Shown here piece by piece: positions 32,584 through 39,921 of a stretch of 45,889 bases of DNA. The position numbers were made by a program, and so were the translations under genes. Origin of the DNA: Solirubrobacteraceae bacterium (GTDB taxonomy: Bacteria; Actinomycetota; Thermoleophilia; Solirubrobacterales; Solirubrobacteraceae); contig JAEMQS010000032.1 of assembly GCA_016463765.1 (NCBI GenBank), positions 1 through 45,889 on the forward strand, read 5' to 3'. The notes below the pieces were generated by a model. It had not been told where the DNA came from and did not search any database. It saw nothing but the letters and a program-made list of their open reading frames with translations. Position 1 is the first letter of the stretch. Each line of letters opens with the position of its first letter.

Positions 32584-34020
32584 TCAGTCGCGCAATGCGG
32601 GGAAAAGAATGACTTCGCGGATGGTCTCGCGACCCGTGAGGATCATCGTCAGGCGGTCGATGCCGACGCCCACGCCGCCGGTCGGCGGCATGCCGTGCTC
32701 GAGCGCGCGGACGTAGCTCTCGTCGTAGGGCTGCGCCTCGTCGTCGCCCTCCCCCGCGTAGCGGACCTGCGCCTCGAAGCGCTCGCGCTGGTCGTCGGGG
32801 TCGTTGAGCTCGGTGAACGCGTTGGCGATCTCGATGCCGCAGACGTACGCCTCGAAGCGCTCGGTCAGGCCCTCGATCTCACGGTGGCGCTTGGCGAACG
32901 GCGACAGCTCGACGGGGTAGTCCAGGAGGAAGGTCGGCTGCTGGAGCGTGGGCTCGACGAACTCCCCCAGCAGGTCGTCGACGAGCTGCGGCCAGGTGCG
33001 GCCCTCGGTGGGGAGGCGATCGCCGATGGCGGCGGCAAGCGCGTCCCGCTCCCGGTGCTCGAGCACGTCGATCCCCGTCTGCTGCAGGACGGCGTCGCGC
33101 AGCGTGATCCGGGCCCACGGCTCGAAGACCTTCAGCTCGCCCTGGTAGTCGATCGCCGTCGCCGCCGCGCGGACGACCTGCTCGACGCGTTCGGTCTCGT
33201 CGAGGTAGTCGGCGTAGGCCTCGTACCACTCGATCATCGTGAACTCGGGGTTGTGCCGCGGCGACAGCCCCTCGTTGCGGAAGTTCTTGCCCAGCTCGTA
33301 GACCCGCTCGAGACCACCGACGATCAGGCGCTTGAGGTAGAGCTCGGTCGCGATGCGCAGGTACATGTCCTGGTGCAGCGCGTTGAAGTGCGTCCGGAAC
33401 GGCTTGGCCAGCGCGCCGCCGTAGAGCGAGACGAGCGTCGGGGTCTCCACCTCGACGAACCCGTCCTCGTCCAGGGTGCGCCGGATCGCGCTGATGATCT
33501 TCGCCCGGGCGATGAAGACGTCGCGTGACTCCTCGTTGGCGATCAGGTCGAGCTCGCGCTGGCGGTACCGCGTCTCGACGTCGGCGAGGCCGTGGTGCTT
33601 GTCCGGCGGCGGGCGCAGCGACTTCGCCAGGACGTCGAACCCGTCGACGCGCAGCGTGAGCTCGCCGCGGCGGCTCATGAACGCGGTGCCGTCGACGCCG
33701 ATCAGGTCGCCGAGATCGAGCCCCAGCAGCCGCTGGTGCGTCTCCTCGCCGAGCACGTCGAGCCGGGCCTGCAGCTGGATGCGTCCCGACCGGTCCACGA
33801 GGTCGATGAACGCCATCTTGCCCTGGCCGCGCCGGGCGGCGATGCGGCCGGCGACCCGGTGCGTGACCTCGGTCTCCTCACCGTCGGCCAGACCCTCGTG
33901 AGCGGCGCGCACCGACGCGATCGTCTCGACGCCCGGGTAGGCGTGCGGGAACGGGTCGATGCCGTCGGCGCGCAGGCGATCGAGCTTCTCCCGCCGCTGT
34001 GCGAGGAGCTCGTCCTCCAT
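32584..34020 (-). CDS. lysS: lysyl-tRNA synthetase, class II
   Basis: A 478-residue class II synthetase that charges tRNA-Lys. The N-terminal OB-fold anticodon-binding domain (about residues 50-150) contains [19 protein letters not shown]. The catalytic domain has motif 2 in [20 protein letters not shown] and motif 3 in [20 protein letters not shown] near the C-terminus, with arginine intact. Length is slightly under the usual 490-500. It follows greA by 9 bp, so the two form an operon; the ATG is at 34018-34020. Confidence 0.97.
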   Translation of the reverse strand: MEDELLAQRREKLDRLRADGIDPFPHAYPGVETIASVRAAHEGLADGEETEVTHRVAGRIAARRGQGKMAFIDLVDRSGRIQLQARLDVLGEETHQRLLGLDLGDLIGVDGTAFMSRRGELTLRVDGFDVLAKSLRPPPDKHHGLADVETRYRQRELDLIANEESRDVFIARAKIISAIRRTLDEDGFVEVETPTLVSLYGGALAKPFRTHFNALHQDMYLRIATELYLKRLIVGGLERVYELGKNFRNEGLSPRHNPEFTMIEWYEAYADYLDETERVEQVVRAAATAIDYQGELKVFEPWARITLRDAVLQQTGIDVLEHRERDALAAAIGDRLPTEGRTWPQLVDDLLGEFVEPTLQQPTFLLDYPVELSPFAKRHREIEGLTERFEAYVCGIEIANAFTELNDPDDQRERFEAQVRYAGEGDDEAQPYDESYVRALEHGMPPTGGVGVGIDRLTMILTGRETIREVILFPALRD

Positions 34021-34029
34021 GCGGAAGGC

Positions 34030-34512
34030 CTAGAGCCCGACGTCGATCTTCGTGATCTTCAGCTGCCGCGCCTTGCCGTTGGGCAGCGAGATGTCGACCA
34101 CGTCGTTCTTCTTGTGCCCCAGCAGCGCGCGGCCGACCGGCGACTCGTTCGAGAGCTTGCCGTCGGCGATGCTGGCCTCGGCCGAGCCCACGATGGTGAA
34201 CTCCTGCGTCTTGCCGCTCTTCTCGTCCTTGACGTGGACGATGGAGCCGACCTGCACCTCGTCGGTCGAGACGTCGCCCGCCTCGATGATCGTGGCGGAG
34301 CGCAGCTTCTCCTCGACCTGGGCGATGCGCGACTCGAGCATGGCCTGCTCGTTCTTCGCGTCGTCGTACTCGGAGTTCTCCGAGATGTCGCCGAACTCGC
34401 GCGCTTCCTTGATGCGCTCGGCCACCTCACGGCGCTTTTCCGTCGACAGGAATTCGAGCTCGTCCTTGAGCTTCGCAAGACCTTCGCGAGTGAGGATGAC
34501 GTCCTTCGGCAT
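34030..34512 (-). CDS. greA: transcription elongation factor GreA
   Basis: A 160-residue factor that stimulates transcript cleavage by backtracked RNA polymerase. The N-terminal coiled coil includes EAREFGDISENSEYDDAKNEQ, with the acidic tip residues (Asp42 and Glu45) that hold the catalytic metal. The C-terminal FKBP-like domain contains ESPVGRALLGHKKNDVV. I chose the ATG at 34510-34512; a longer frame would run back across an intergenic hairpin and into dusB. The presumed Shine-Dalgarno sequence lies in the 3' arm of that hairpin. lysS follows closely. Confidence 0.97.
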   Translation of the reverse strand: MPKDVILTREGLAKLKDELEFLSTEKRREVAERIKEAREFGDISENSEYDDAKNEQAMLESRIAQVEEKLRSATIIEAGDVSTDEVQVGSIVHVKDEKSGKTQEFTIVGSAEASIADGKLSNESPVGRALLGHKKNDVVDISLPNGKARQLKITKIDVGL

Positions 34513-34521
34513 AAGCGAAAA

Positions 34522-34541
34522 TCCCCCGCAATGCCGGGGGG
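34522..34541 (-). promoter_or_regulatory. hairpin overlapping the greA ribosome-binding site
   Basis: On the minus strand CCCCCG-loop-CGGGGG (34540-34523) forms a stem followed by ATTTT and, 9 bases later, the greA ATG. The 3' arm GGGGGA is the only Shine-Dalgarno candidate. The element could be a terminator of dusB transcripts or a structure that hides the greA start. A TACACT -10-like hexamer lies about 30 bp upstream. Confidence 0.55.
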
Positions 34542-34609
34542 ACAGTAGACAAACGGGCCCAGCGAGCGCGAGAGTGTAGCAGCGGACTCCGCCCGCTCCA
34601 GCCGCCTGT

Positions 34610-35611
34610 TCAGGCGGCCGTCGGAGCGGGGCGCAGGGGCGCGAGCACGGCGCGCGCCTCCTCGATCGTCCCGGTCGCCTGCAGCGCCTCCTGCAGCGCC
34701 TTGCCCTCCCCCAGCCGGTCCACGTACCAGGGGTAGAACTTGCGCAGGTACCGGCCCGCGCGGTCCGCGCCGAGGTGCTCGACGGCGCGGTCGAGGACCC
34801 AGTCGAGCTCGTCGAGGATCTCGTCGCGCGTGGGCTCGCCCTCGTATTGCTCGAGCAGGCGCGCGAACAGCCACGGATTCCCCAGCCCACCCCGCGCGAG
34901 CATGATCGCCTCGGCGCCCGTGAACTCGAACGCGTCGACGATCCACGCGGGCTCGTTCATGCCGCCCGAGAGGATCACGGGGACCGGCAGGTCCTCCACG
35001 AGCGCCTTGGCCAGCTCGAGATCGGGCTCGCCCTTGTGATGGACCTGCGCGCTGCGCGGGTGAAAGCAGATGGCCTGGACGCCGGCCTCGTGCACGAGGC
35101 GCCGCGCGAGCTCGAACCCGTCGGCCTCGCCCTTCTTCACCGCGCTGCGCAGCTTCACGGTGACCGGCAGGCCGCTGCCCTCATGCGCGGCGGCGGCGAC
35201 CGCGACGGCGGTGTCCGGGTCCTTGATGAGCGCGGCACCCGCGCCGGTCTTCATGACCTTCGGAACCGGGCAGCCCATGTTCAGATCGATGATGTCCGCC
35301 CCTGCGTCGGCGACCGTGCGCGCGGCGCTGCGCATGACCTCCGGGTCCTGCCCGAAGAGCTGGATCGCCACCGGCCCGGCCGGGCCCGTCGTGCGCTCGT
35401 CCGGGTGGATGCGCAGCAGCTCCGTGCACGTCTTCTCGTTGCCGTAGTGCACGGCGTGGCTGGACACCATTTCGCTCACCGTCAGCCCCGCGCCGTAGCG
35501 CTGGGCCTGGAGGCGCACGAACCAGTTGCCGATCCCGGCAAGGGGCGCCAGGACGACCCGGTTGGGGACGGTCAGGTGGGCGAGGTTCCAGGTGTCGGTG
35601 AGGCGGCGCAT
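34610..35611 (-). CDS. dusB: tRNA-dihydrouridine synthase (DusB type)
   Basis: A 333-residue flavoenzyme that reduces uridines in the tRNA D-loop. The TIM-barrel start includes NRVVLAPLAGIGNWFVR; the catalytic Cys114 lies in DIIDLNMGCPVPKVMKTGAGAAL; VTVKLRSAVKKGE and PVILSGGMN follow. A C-terminal helical domain with WYVDRLG completes the family architecture. Start ATG at 35609-35611. It lies upstream of greA and lysS, in the order common in Gram-positive genomes. Confidence 0.95.
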   Translation of the reverse strand: MRRLTDTWNLAHLTVPNRVVLAPLAGIGNWFVRLQAQRYGAGLTVSEMVSSHAVHYGNEKTCTELLRIHPDERTTGPAGPVAIQLFGQDPEVMRSAARTVADAGADIIDLNMGCPVPKVMKTGAGAALIKDPDTAVAVAAAAHEGSGLPVTVKLRSAVKKGEADGFELARRLVHEAGVQAICFHPRSAQVHHKGEPDLELAKALVEDLPVPVILSGGMNEPAWIVDAFEFTGAEAIMLARGGLGNPWLFARLLEQYEGEPTRDEILDELDWVLDRAVEHLGADRAGRYLRKFYPWYVDRLGEGKALQEALQATGTIEEARAVLAPLRPAPTAA

Positions 35612-35638
35612 GGGCGGCGCCCTCCGCGGGCGCTCGTC

Positions 35639-36202
35639 TCAGGATACGTCGGCGAACCTCAGCCCCCAGGGCTCGGGCTCAACCCGCGCGGTCCCGATCA
35701 CGAACGAGATCACGTGGTACCACCCGGCGCAGATCGCCAACTCGAGGATCTGCGCGTCGTCGAACCACGTCCGCAGCGCCGCAAACGTCGCGTCCGTGAG
35801 CGCACCCGTCTCGTGCAGCTCATCGGCCAGGCGCAGGACCGTCGCCTCCTCGTCGGTCCAGCACTCCGCGTCCGGGCCGTCCTCGATCGTGGCGCGCAGC
35901 TGCTCGTCGGTGAGGCCGAGCGGCCGGCCGAACCCGACGGCGTGGACGCCCCACTCGTACTCGGCTCCGCAGCGTGCGCAGGTGCGGTGGATGACCAGCT
36001 CGCGCAGCCGTGCGGGAATGCGGTCCGACCCGAGGATGCCGGCGCCGAGCGGGCGCATGCGGCCCGTGAGGTCGTCGTGCACCGCCATCGTCCGGAACAG
36101 GGCGAGCGGTTCGACGGCCGCACCCGGCGGCATCCACTTGGCGAGCATCTCGGCGATCTCGGGACGGTACGGCGGTTCGAGCGGTGCAATGCGGGGGGCC
36201 AT
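35639..36202 (-). CDS. carboxymuconolactone decarboxylase / AhpD-like protein
   Basis: A 187-residue protein of the AhpD/CMD superfamily. The redox motif lies in LRELVIHRTCARCGAEYEWGVHA: Cys75, Cys78 and His87. DEEATVLRLADELHETGAL and FDDAQILELAICAGWYHVISFV are typical of the carboxymuconolactone decarboxylase fold. It may act as an alkyl-hydroperoxide reductase-like oxidoreductase or as a decarboxylase; the two cysteines favour a redox role. I chose the ATG at 36200-36202 with AGGAG 11 bp upstream; a longer frame would cross the divergent operator region. It is probably controlled by the HxlR gene next door. Confidence 0.85.
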   Translation of the reverse strand: MAPRIAPLEPPYRPEIAEMLAKWMPPGAAVEPLALFRTMAVHDDLTGRMRPLGAGILGSDRIPARLRELVIHRTCARCGAEYEWGVHAVGFGRPLGLTDEQLRATIEDGPDAECWTDEEATVLRLADELHETGALTDATFAALRTWFDDAQILELAICAGWYHVISFVIGTARVEPEPWGLRFADVS

Positions 36203-36216
36203 GGCCGTAGACTCCT

Positions 36217-36261
36217 GCTTTGGAAATAGAAGCGCGACCATATCGCTTCGGAAACAGAAGC
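36217..36261. promoter_or_regulatory. two tandem operator copies between the CMD and HxlR genes
   Basis: GCTTTGGAAATAGAAGC (36217-36233) and GCTTCGGAAACAGAAGC (36245-36261) are 17-bp copies identical at 15 positions and spaced 28 bp apart start to start; each is a GCTT(C/T)-7 bp-GAAGC inverted repeat. Between them lies a TATGGT -10-like hexamer on the minus strand. They are strong candidates for HxlR binding sites that control both divergent genes. Confidence 0.7.
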
Positions 36262-36267
36262 ACAACC

Positions 36268-36597
36268 ATGAGCCCTACTCCCACACCCGGCCGCCCCGTG
36301 CGCGGCTCGACCTCCGGCGAACCGATCATGGCCCTCCTCGACCTGCTCGGCCGCCGCTGGTCGCTGCGCGTCATCTGGGAGCTGCGCGACGGCGAGCCGG
36401 CGACCTTCCGGGCGCTGCAGGAGCGCTGCGGCGGCATCAGCAGCTCGGTGCTCTCCCAGCGGACCTCTGAGCTCCGGGACGCAGGAGCCGTCGAGGCGAC
36501 CGGCGGCGGCTACCGCCTCACCGATGAGGGCCACGCCCTCCTGGAGGCCTACCCGCCGCTCGCGGCCTGGGCCGAGCGCTGGGCCCGGCGCGGCTAG
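36268..36597 (+). CDS. HxlR-family winged-helix regulator
   Basis: A 109-residue MarR/HxlR-like winged-helix protein. LLDLLGRRWSLRVIWELRDGEPATFRAL is the HxlR signature; GGISSSVLSQRTSELRDAGAVEATGGGYRLTDEG gives the recognition helix and wing. No cysteine sits at the N-terminal position used by redox-sensing HxlR members, although one occurs in ERCGG. I chose the ATG at 36268; a longer frame would run through the operators. It diverges from the CMD-like gene, and the stop shares CTAG with coaX. Confidence 0.88.
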   Translation: MSPTPTPGRPVRGSTSGEPIMALLDLLGRRWSLRVIWELRDGEPATFRALQERCGGISSSVLSQRTSELRDAGAVEATGGGYRLTDEGHALLEAYPPLAAWAERWARRG

Positions 36598-37358
36598 AGG
36601 TTGCGCTCGTGGATGAGCCGCAGGCCCGTGAGCGTCAGCAGGTCGTCGACCTCGTCGATCTGCGTCGTGTGCGGCACGATCGACCGCGCCAGCCCGCCCG
36701 TCGCGATCGTGGGCGTCTCCGGCCCGAGTTCGCCCCGCAGCCGGCCGACGATCCCGTCGACCGCCGAGGCGAAGCCGTAGATGATGCCGCTGCGGATCGC
36801 GTCGACCGTCGACTTGCCGATGAGCGAGCGCGGCTCGGCGAGGTCGATCTTCGGCAGCTTCGCGCCACGTGAGGTCAGCGCGTCCATCGAGATCTCGACG
36901 CCCGGCGCGATGACCCCGCCGAGGTACTCCCCGGCCTCGGACACCGCGTCGTAGGTGATGGCCGTGCCGAAGTCGACGACGATGCAGGGGCCGCCGACCT
37001 TCGCGTGCGCGGCCACCGCATTGACGAGGCGGTCGGCGCCCAGCTCGCGTGGATTGTCCAGGCGGATCGGCATGCCGGTCTTCACGCCCGGCCCGACGAT
37101 GAGCGTCTCGTGCCCGAGATAGCGCTCGCCGACCTGCTGCCACTCCGGCGCCAGCTCGGGCACGGTGGAGGACACGATCGACGCGCCGAGATCGGCCAGG
37201 CCGACGCCGCGCAGCTCCAGGAGCGAGCGCAGCGCGGCACCGAGCTCATCCGCGGTGCTGGTCCGCACCGAGGCGAAACGCCAGTGCTCGACCAGCCGTT
37301 CGCCCTCGAACGTGCCGAAATGCGTCTGGGTGTTGCCGACGTCGACGACGAGGAGCAC
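36594..37358 (-). CDS. coaX: type III pantothenate kinase CoaX
   Basis: A 254-residue enzyme that phosphorylates pantothenate in coenzyme A synthesis. Family motifs are the N-terminal DVGNTQTHFGTF (phosphate-binding loop), RELGADRLVNAVAAH, CIVVDFGTAITYD and a late IATGGLARSI. Type III kinases are not inhibited by CoA. The start is GTG at 37356-37358, with a CATACT -10-like element 7 bp upstream and no Shine-Dalgarno sequence, so the mRNA may be leaderless. coaX is near ftsH and the fol genes in many Gram-positive bacteria, as here. Confidence 0.95.
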   Translation of the reverse strand: MLLVVDVGNTQTHFGTFEGERLVEHWRFASVRTSTADELGAALRSLLELRGVGLADLGASIVSSTVPELAPEWQQVGERYLGHETLIVGPGVKTGMPIRLDNPRELGADRLVNAVAAHAKVGGPCIVVDFGTAITYDAVSEAGEYLGGVIAPGVEISMDALTSRGAKLPKIDLAEPRSLIGKSTVDAIRSGIIYGFASAVDGIVGRLRGELGPETPTIATGGLARSIVPHTTQIDEVDDLLTLTGLRLIHERNL

Positions 37359-37365
37359 GGCGCGA

Positions 37366-37371
37366 AGTATG
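37366..37371 (-). promoter_or_regulatory. candidate -10 element, leaderless start of coaX
   Basis: Minus strand CATACT followed by exactly 7 bp and the GTG start. It partly matches TANNNT and would start the transcript at the first base of the codon. Confidence 0.4.
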
Positions 37372-37407
37372 AGTCCGTCGCACGCGGCACGCGGCCAGCC
37401 CCACGAA

Positions 37408-37413
37408 TATGAT
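37408..37413 (+). promoter_or_regulatory. candidate -10 element, leaderless start of the GST-like gene
   Basis: TATGAT, one base from the consensus TATAAT, is followed by exactly 7 bp and the ATG at 37421. This supports that ATG over the two ATGs inside the promoter (37409 and 37412). No clear -35 is seen. Confidence 0.5.
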
Positions 37414-37420
37414 GACCGTC

Positions 37421-38146
37421 ATGGCGCCCCGACTCTTCATGATCCACGGCTCCCACCCCTGCATCACGGTGGAGCTCGCCCTGCAGCGCAAGGGCATCGA
37501 GCACCGCAGCGTGGAGCTGCTCCCGCCCTTCCACGCCCCCGTCGCCCGCCTGCTCTTCGGCGTGCGCACCGTCCCCGCCATCCGCCTGGACAGCGGCGAG
37601 AAGATCACCGGCTCCCGCGCGATCCTGCGCAAGCTCGACGAGCTGCAGCCCGACCCGCCGCTGCTGCCCGCCGACGCCGAGCAGCGCGCCCGCGTCCTGA
37701 CCGCCGAGCAGTGGGGCGACGAGACGTTCCAGCCCGTCGCGCGGACCATCCTGTGGCCGGCCCTGTCCCAGCGGGCGGACGCGATCCCGAGCTACCAGCG
37801 CGGTTCACGCCTTCCCGGCCTCCCCGCCCCGGTCATCAAGCTCCTGGCTCCCGGCATCACCGCCACCGAGCAGAAGCTCAACAGCACGGACTTCGCGACG
37901 GCACAGCAGGCGGTCCGCGACCTCCCGGCGCAGCTCGATCACATCGATCAGCTCATCGCCGACGGCGTGCTCGGCGGCGACGAGCCGAACGCGGCGGACC
38001 TGCAGATCGCGCCGACGCTGCGGCTGCTCATGACCATCGGCGACGTCCGGCCCCTCATCGAGGGACGGCCGTGCGCGGCGTGGGCGCGGAAGGTCGCGCC
38101 GGAGCCGGCGGGCGCGGTGCCTCCCGGGGTCTACGCCTCGACCTGA
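37421..38146 (+). CDS. glutathione S-transferase-like protein
   Basis: A 241-residue protein with an N-terminal thioredoxin-like GST domain (MAPRLFMIHGSHPC start, a Cys near residue 14, and RTVPAIRLDSGEKITGSRAIL, which contains the cis-proline and the Ser that binds the gamma-glutamyl group) and a helical C-terminal domain. Actinobacteria usually lack glutathione, so the thiol substrate is unclear. I chose the ATG at 37421 from the promoter spacing; 37409 would add four residues. It diverges from coaX, and its last 16 bp overlap the end of folK. Confidence 0.78.
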   Translation: MAPRLFMIHGSHPCITVELALQRKGIEHRSVELLPPFHAPVARLLFGVRTVPAIRLDSGEKITGSRAILRKLDELQPDPPLLPADAEQRARVLTAEQWGDETFQPVARTILWPALSQRADAIPSYQRGSRLPGLPAPVIKLLAPGITATEQKLNSTDFATAQQAVRDLPAQLDHIDQLIADGVLGGDEPNAADLQIAPTLRLLMTIGDVRPLIEGRPCAAWARKVAPEPAGAVPPGVYAST

Positions 38147-38655
38147 AGCGGAGCCCCCGCCCGCCGGACGCCCTCGTCGAGTGGCAGCTCGGCCAGCGCG
38201 TCGGACAGCCGCCGTCCGTCGGGGACGGTCAGGTCGAAGTCCAGCTCCAGCAGCGGGATGAGGACGAACCGCCGCGCGAGCACCTGCTCGTGCGGCAGCC
38301 TCAGGCGCTGGTGGTCGAACGTCAGGTCGGCGAGCAGGAGCACGTCGACGTCGATGGGCCGCGGCCCGTGGTGGACGTAGCCAGGCTCGCCCGCCAGGAC
38401 GCGCCCCCGCTCGCGCTCGACCGCCTTGCACGCGTCCAGCAGCCCGATCGGGTCCAGGCCGGTCTCGATCCGCAGGCACGCGTTGAGGAACGACGGCTGG
38501 TCGAGGACCTCGCCCACCGGGTCGGTGTCGTACGTCGATGAGCTGGCGAGCACCCGGACGCCGTGGACCGGCAACAGGTCGACCGCGGCCTGCAGCTGCG
38601 CGCGCCGGTCGCCGACATTCGACCCCAGGCCCAGGTAGCCGATCCGCGAGGTCAC
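38131..38655 (-). CDS. folK: 2-amino-4-hydroxy-6-hydroxymethyldihydropteridine pyrophosphokinase FolK
   Basis: A 174-residue enzyme that adds pyrophosphate from ATP to the pterin in folate synthesis. The start YLGLGSNVGDRRAQLQAAV, the SSSTYDTDPVG segment, and HHGPRPIDVDVLLLAD (metal-binding aspartates) with LPHEQVLARRFVLIPLLEL are the HPPK signatures. The start is GTG at 38653-38655, overlapping the preceding thioesterase stop by 4 bp. A longer in-frame reading goes through that gene and is not credible. Confidence 0.95.
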   Translation of the reverse strand: MTSRIGYLGLGSNVGDRRAQLQAAVDLLPVHGVRVLASSSTYDTDPVGEVLDQPSFLNACLRIETGLDPIGLLDACKAVERERGRVLAGEPGYVHHGPRPIDVDVLLLADLTFDHQRLRLPHEQVLARRFVLIPLLELDFDLTVPDGRRLSDALAELPLDEGVRRAGAPLQVEA

Positions 38656-39461
38656 GACAGCGGCACCAGCAGCGCCAGCTGTCGGGACTGCGCCAGCAGC
38701 GTGCCGTCGGGCGCCCACACCCAGCCGTCCTCCTCGAAGAACCCCTCCGACGAGGTGTGGGTGACGAACTGCGTCAGCAGGAGCGAGTCGTCGCCGGGCG
38801 GCGGGACGTGGCGGAAGTGGATGGTCAGCTCGATCGTCGGCGCGGCCGACGGTTCGGTGATCCGGGCGAAGACCGCCGGGATCCACGCGTCGGTCGCGAT
38901 CGCCAGCAGCGCGGCGTCGACGCCCCGCGGCTCGGGCAGGCGCATCCAGCCGCCCACCCGTGCCTCATCCCCGCCGGTGAACGGCATCGGGCCCGGCAGC
39001 GGCCGCATCTCGAAGCGGTGCGCGATCGGCGGCATGATGTCCAGCTTCGGCAGGGGCTCGAGCGTGTCCGGGGCCGGCGCGTCGGGTGGCTCGGCCGCGA
39101 AGTCCGCCACCGACGGCCGTGCCGGCCCGAACGCCGCGAGCGCGAGCACCATCGTCTTGCCGCCCTGCTCGACCCGGCCGCTGAGCGTCGTCATCGTGCG
39201 CCCGGCACGCTCGGTCGCCACGGCAATCGTGCCCTCGCCGGGCTGCGGCGGCCGCATGAAGTGCAGCGTCAGCGACCGCGGCGCGCGGCCGGGCTCATCG
39301 AGCGCCAGCTGCATCGCATGGAGCACCATCGCGGCGAGATACCCACCGTTCGGGCCGGCGGGCGCGTTCCAGTCGGCGTCGAACGTCACCGCGTACTGGC
39401 CCGGCGCGCCGTGGACGGGCGATGCCGCGATCGCCCGGTCGAACGCCGTGTCGTACCCCAT
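38652..39461 (-). CDS. acyl-CoA thioesterase-like double hot-dog protein
   Basis: A 269-residue protein that resembles the TesB-like/4HBT double hot-dog family. The first half has NAPAGPNGGYLAAMVLHAM and SLTLHFMRPPQPGEGTIAV followed by GRTMTTLSGRVEQGGKTM. The second half repeats the fold (IELTIHFRHVPPPGDDSLLL, and SEGFFEEDGWVWAPDGTLLAQSRQLALLV, the typical C-terminal motif). Such proteins hydrolyse acyl-CoA thioesters, but the substrate is unknown. It lies between folK and folB, an unusual place; it may merely be co-transcribed. Start ATG at 39459-39461, 4 bp after folB. Confidence 0.85.
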   Translation of the reverse strand: MGYDTAFDRAIAASPVHGAPGQYAVTFDADWNAPAGPNGGYLAAMVLHAMQLALDEPGRAPRSLTLHFMRPPQPGEGTIAVATERAGRTMTTLSGRVEQGGKTMVLALAAFGPARPSVADFAAEPPDAPAPDTLEPLPKLDIMPPIAHRFEMRPLPGPMPFTGGDEARVGGWMRLPEPRGVDAALLAIATDAWIPAVFARITEPSAAPTIELTIHFRHVPPPGDDSLLLTQFVTHTSSEGFFEEDGWVWAPDGTLLAQSRQLALLVPLS

Positions 39462-39465
39462 GGCG

Positions 39466-39921
39466 CTACTCGTCGACCTCGCGCCAGACCTCGACCGCGA
39501 CCTCCTCCACCGGGAGGGGGATCGGCGGTTCGGGCTTCGCGCACTTCACCGAGACGGCCTGGACCTCGAAGTCGCTGATGATGCGGTCCGCGATGGCGGT
39601 GCTGAGCCGCTCGAGCGTCTTGTAGGACCGCTGCTGGGCGACGAGCGCCGCGAGCTGGCAGACCTCGCCGTAGTCGACGGTGTCCTCGATGCGGTCGGTC
39701 ACGGTCGCGTCGGTGCTGCCGAGCTCCATCCGGATGTCGAGCACGAGCCGCTGGCCGACCTCGCGCTCGGCCTCCGTCACCCCGTGGTGGGTGTAGATGG
39801 AGAGTCCGGCGATCTCGACGGTGACGATGGTCTCGGGCCCGCCTTCGTCGAACTCGTCGTCGGAATCGTCGAGGTCGTCGTCCTCGAGGTCGTCGTCGTC
39901 TCGTCCGGCGTCGGCGTCCAT
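39466..39921 (-). CDS. folB: dihydroneopterin aldolase FolB with acidic N-terminal extension
   Basis: A 151-residue protein whose last 120 residues are FolB, which splits dihydroneopterin to the hydroxymethylpterin used by FolK. IVTVEIAGLSIYTHHGVTEAEREVGQRL, TVDYGEVCQLAALV, and KTLERLSTAIADRIISDF are family motifs, and the catalytic Lys sits in VSVKCAKPEPPIP. The first 30 residues form a very acidic tail with runs of Asp and Glu that normal FolB lacks. The only ATG is at 39919-39921, inside the 3' part of folP, so the two frames overlap by 145 bp. Confidence 0.92.
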   Translation of the reverse strand: MDADAGRDDDDLEDDDLDDSDDEFDEGGPETIVTVEIAGLSIYTHHGVTEAEREVGQRLVLDIRMELGSTDATVTDRIEDTVDYGEVCQLAALVAQQRSYKTLERLSTAIADRIISDFEVQAVSVKCAKPEPPIPLPVEEVAVEVWREVDE

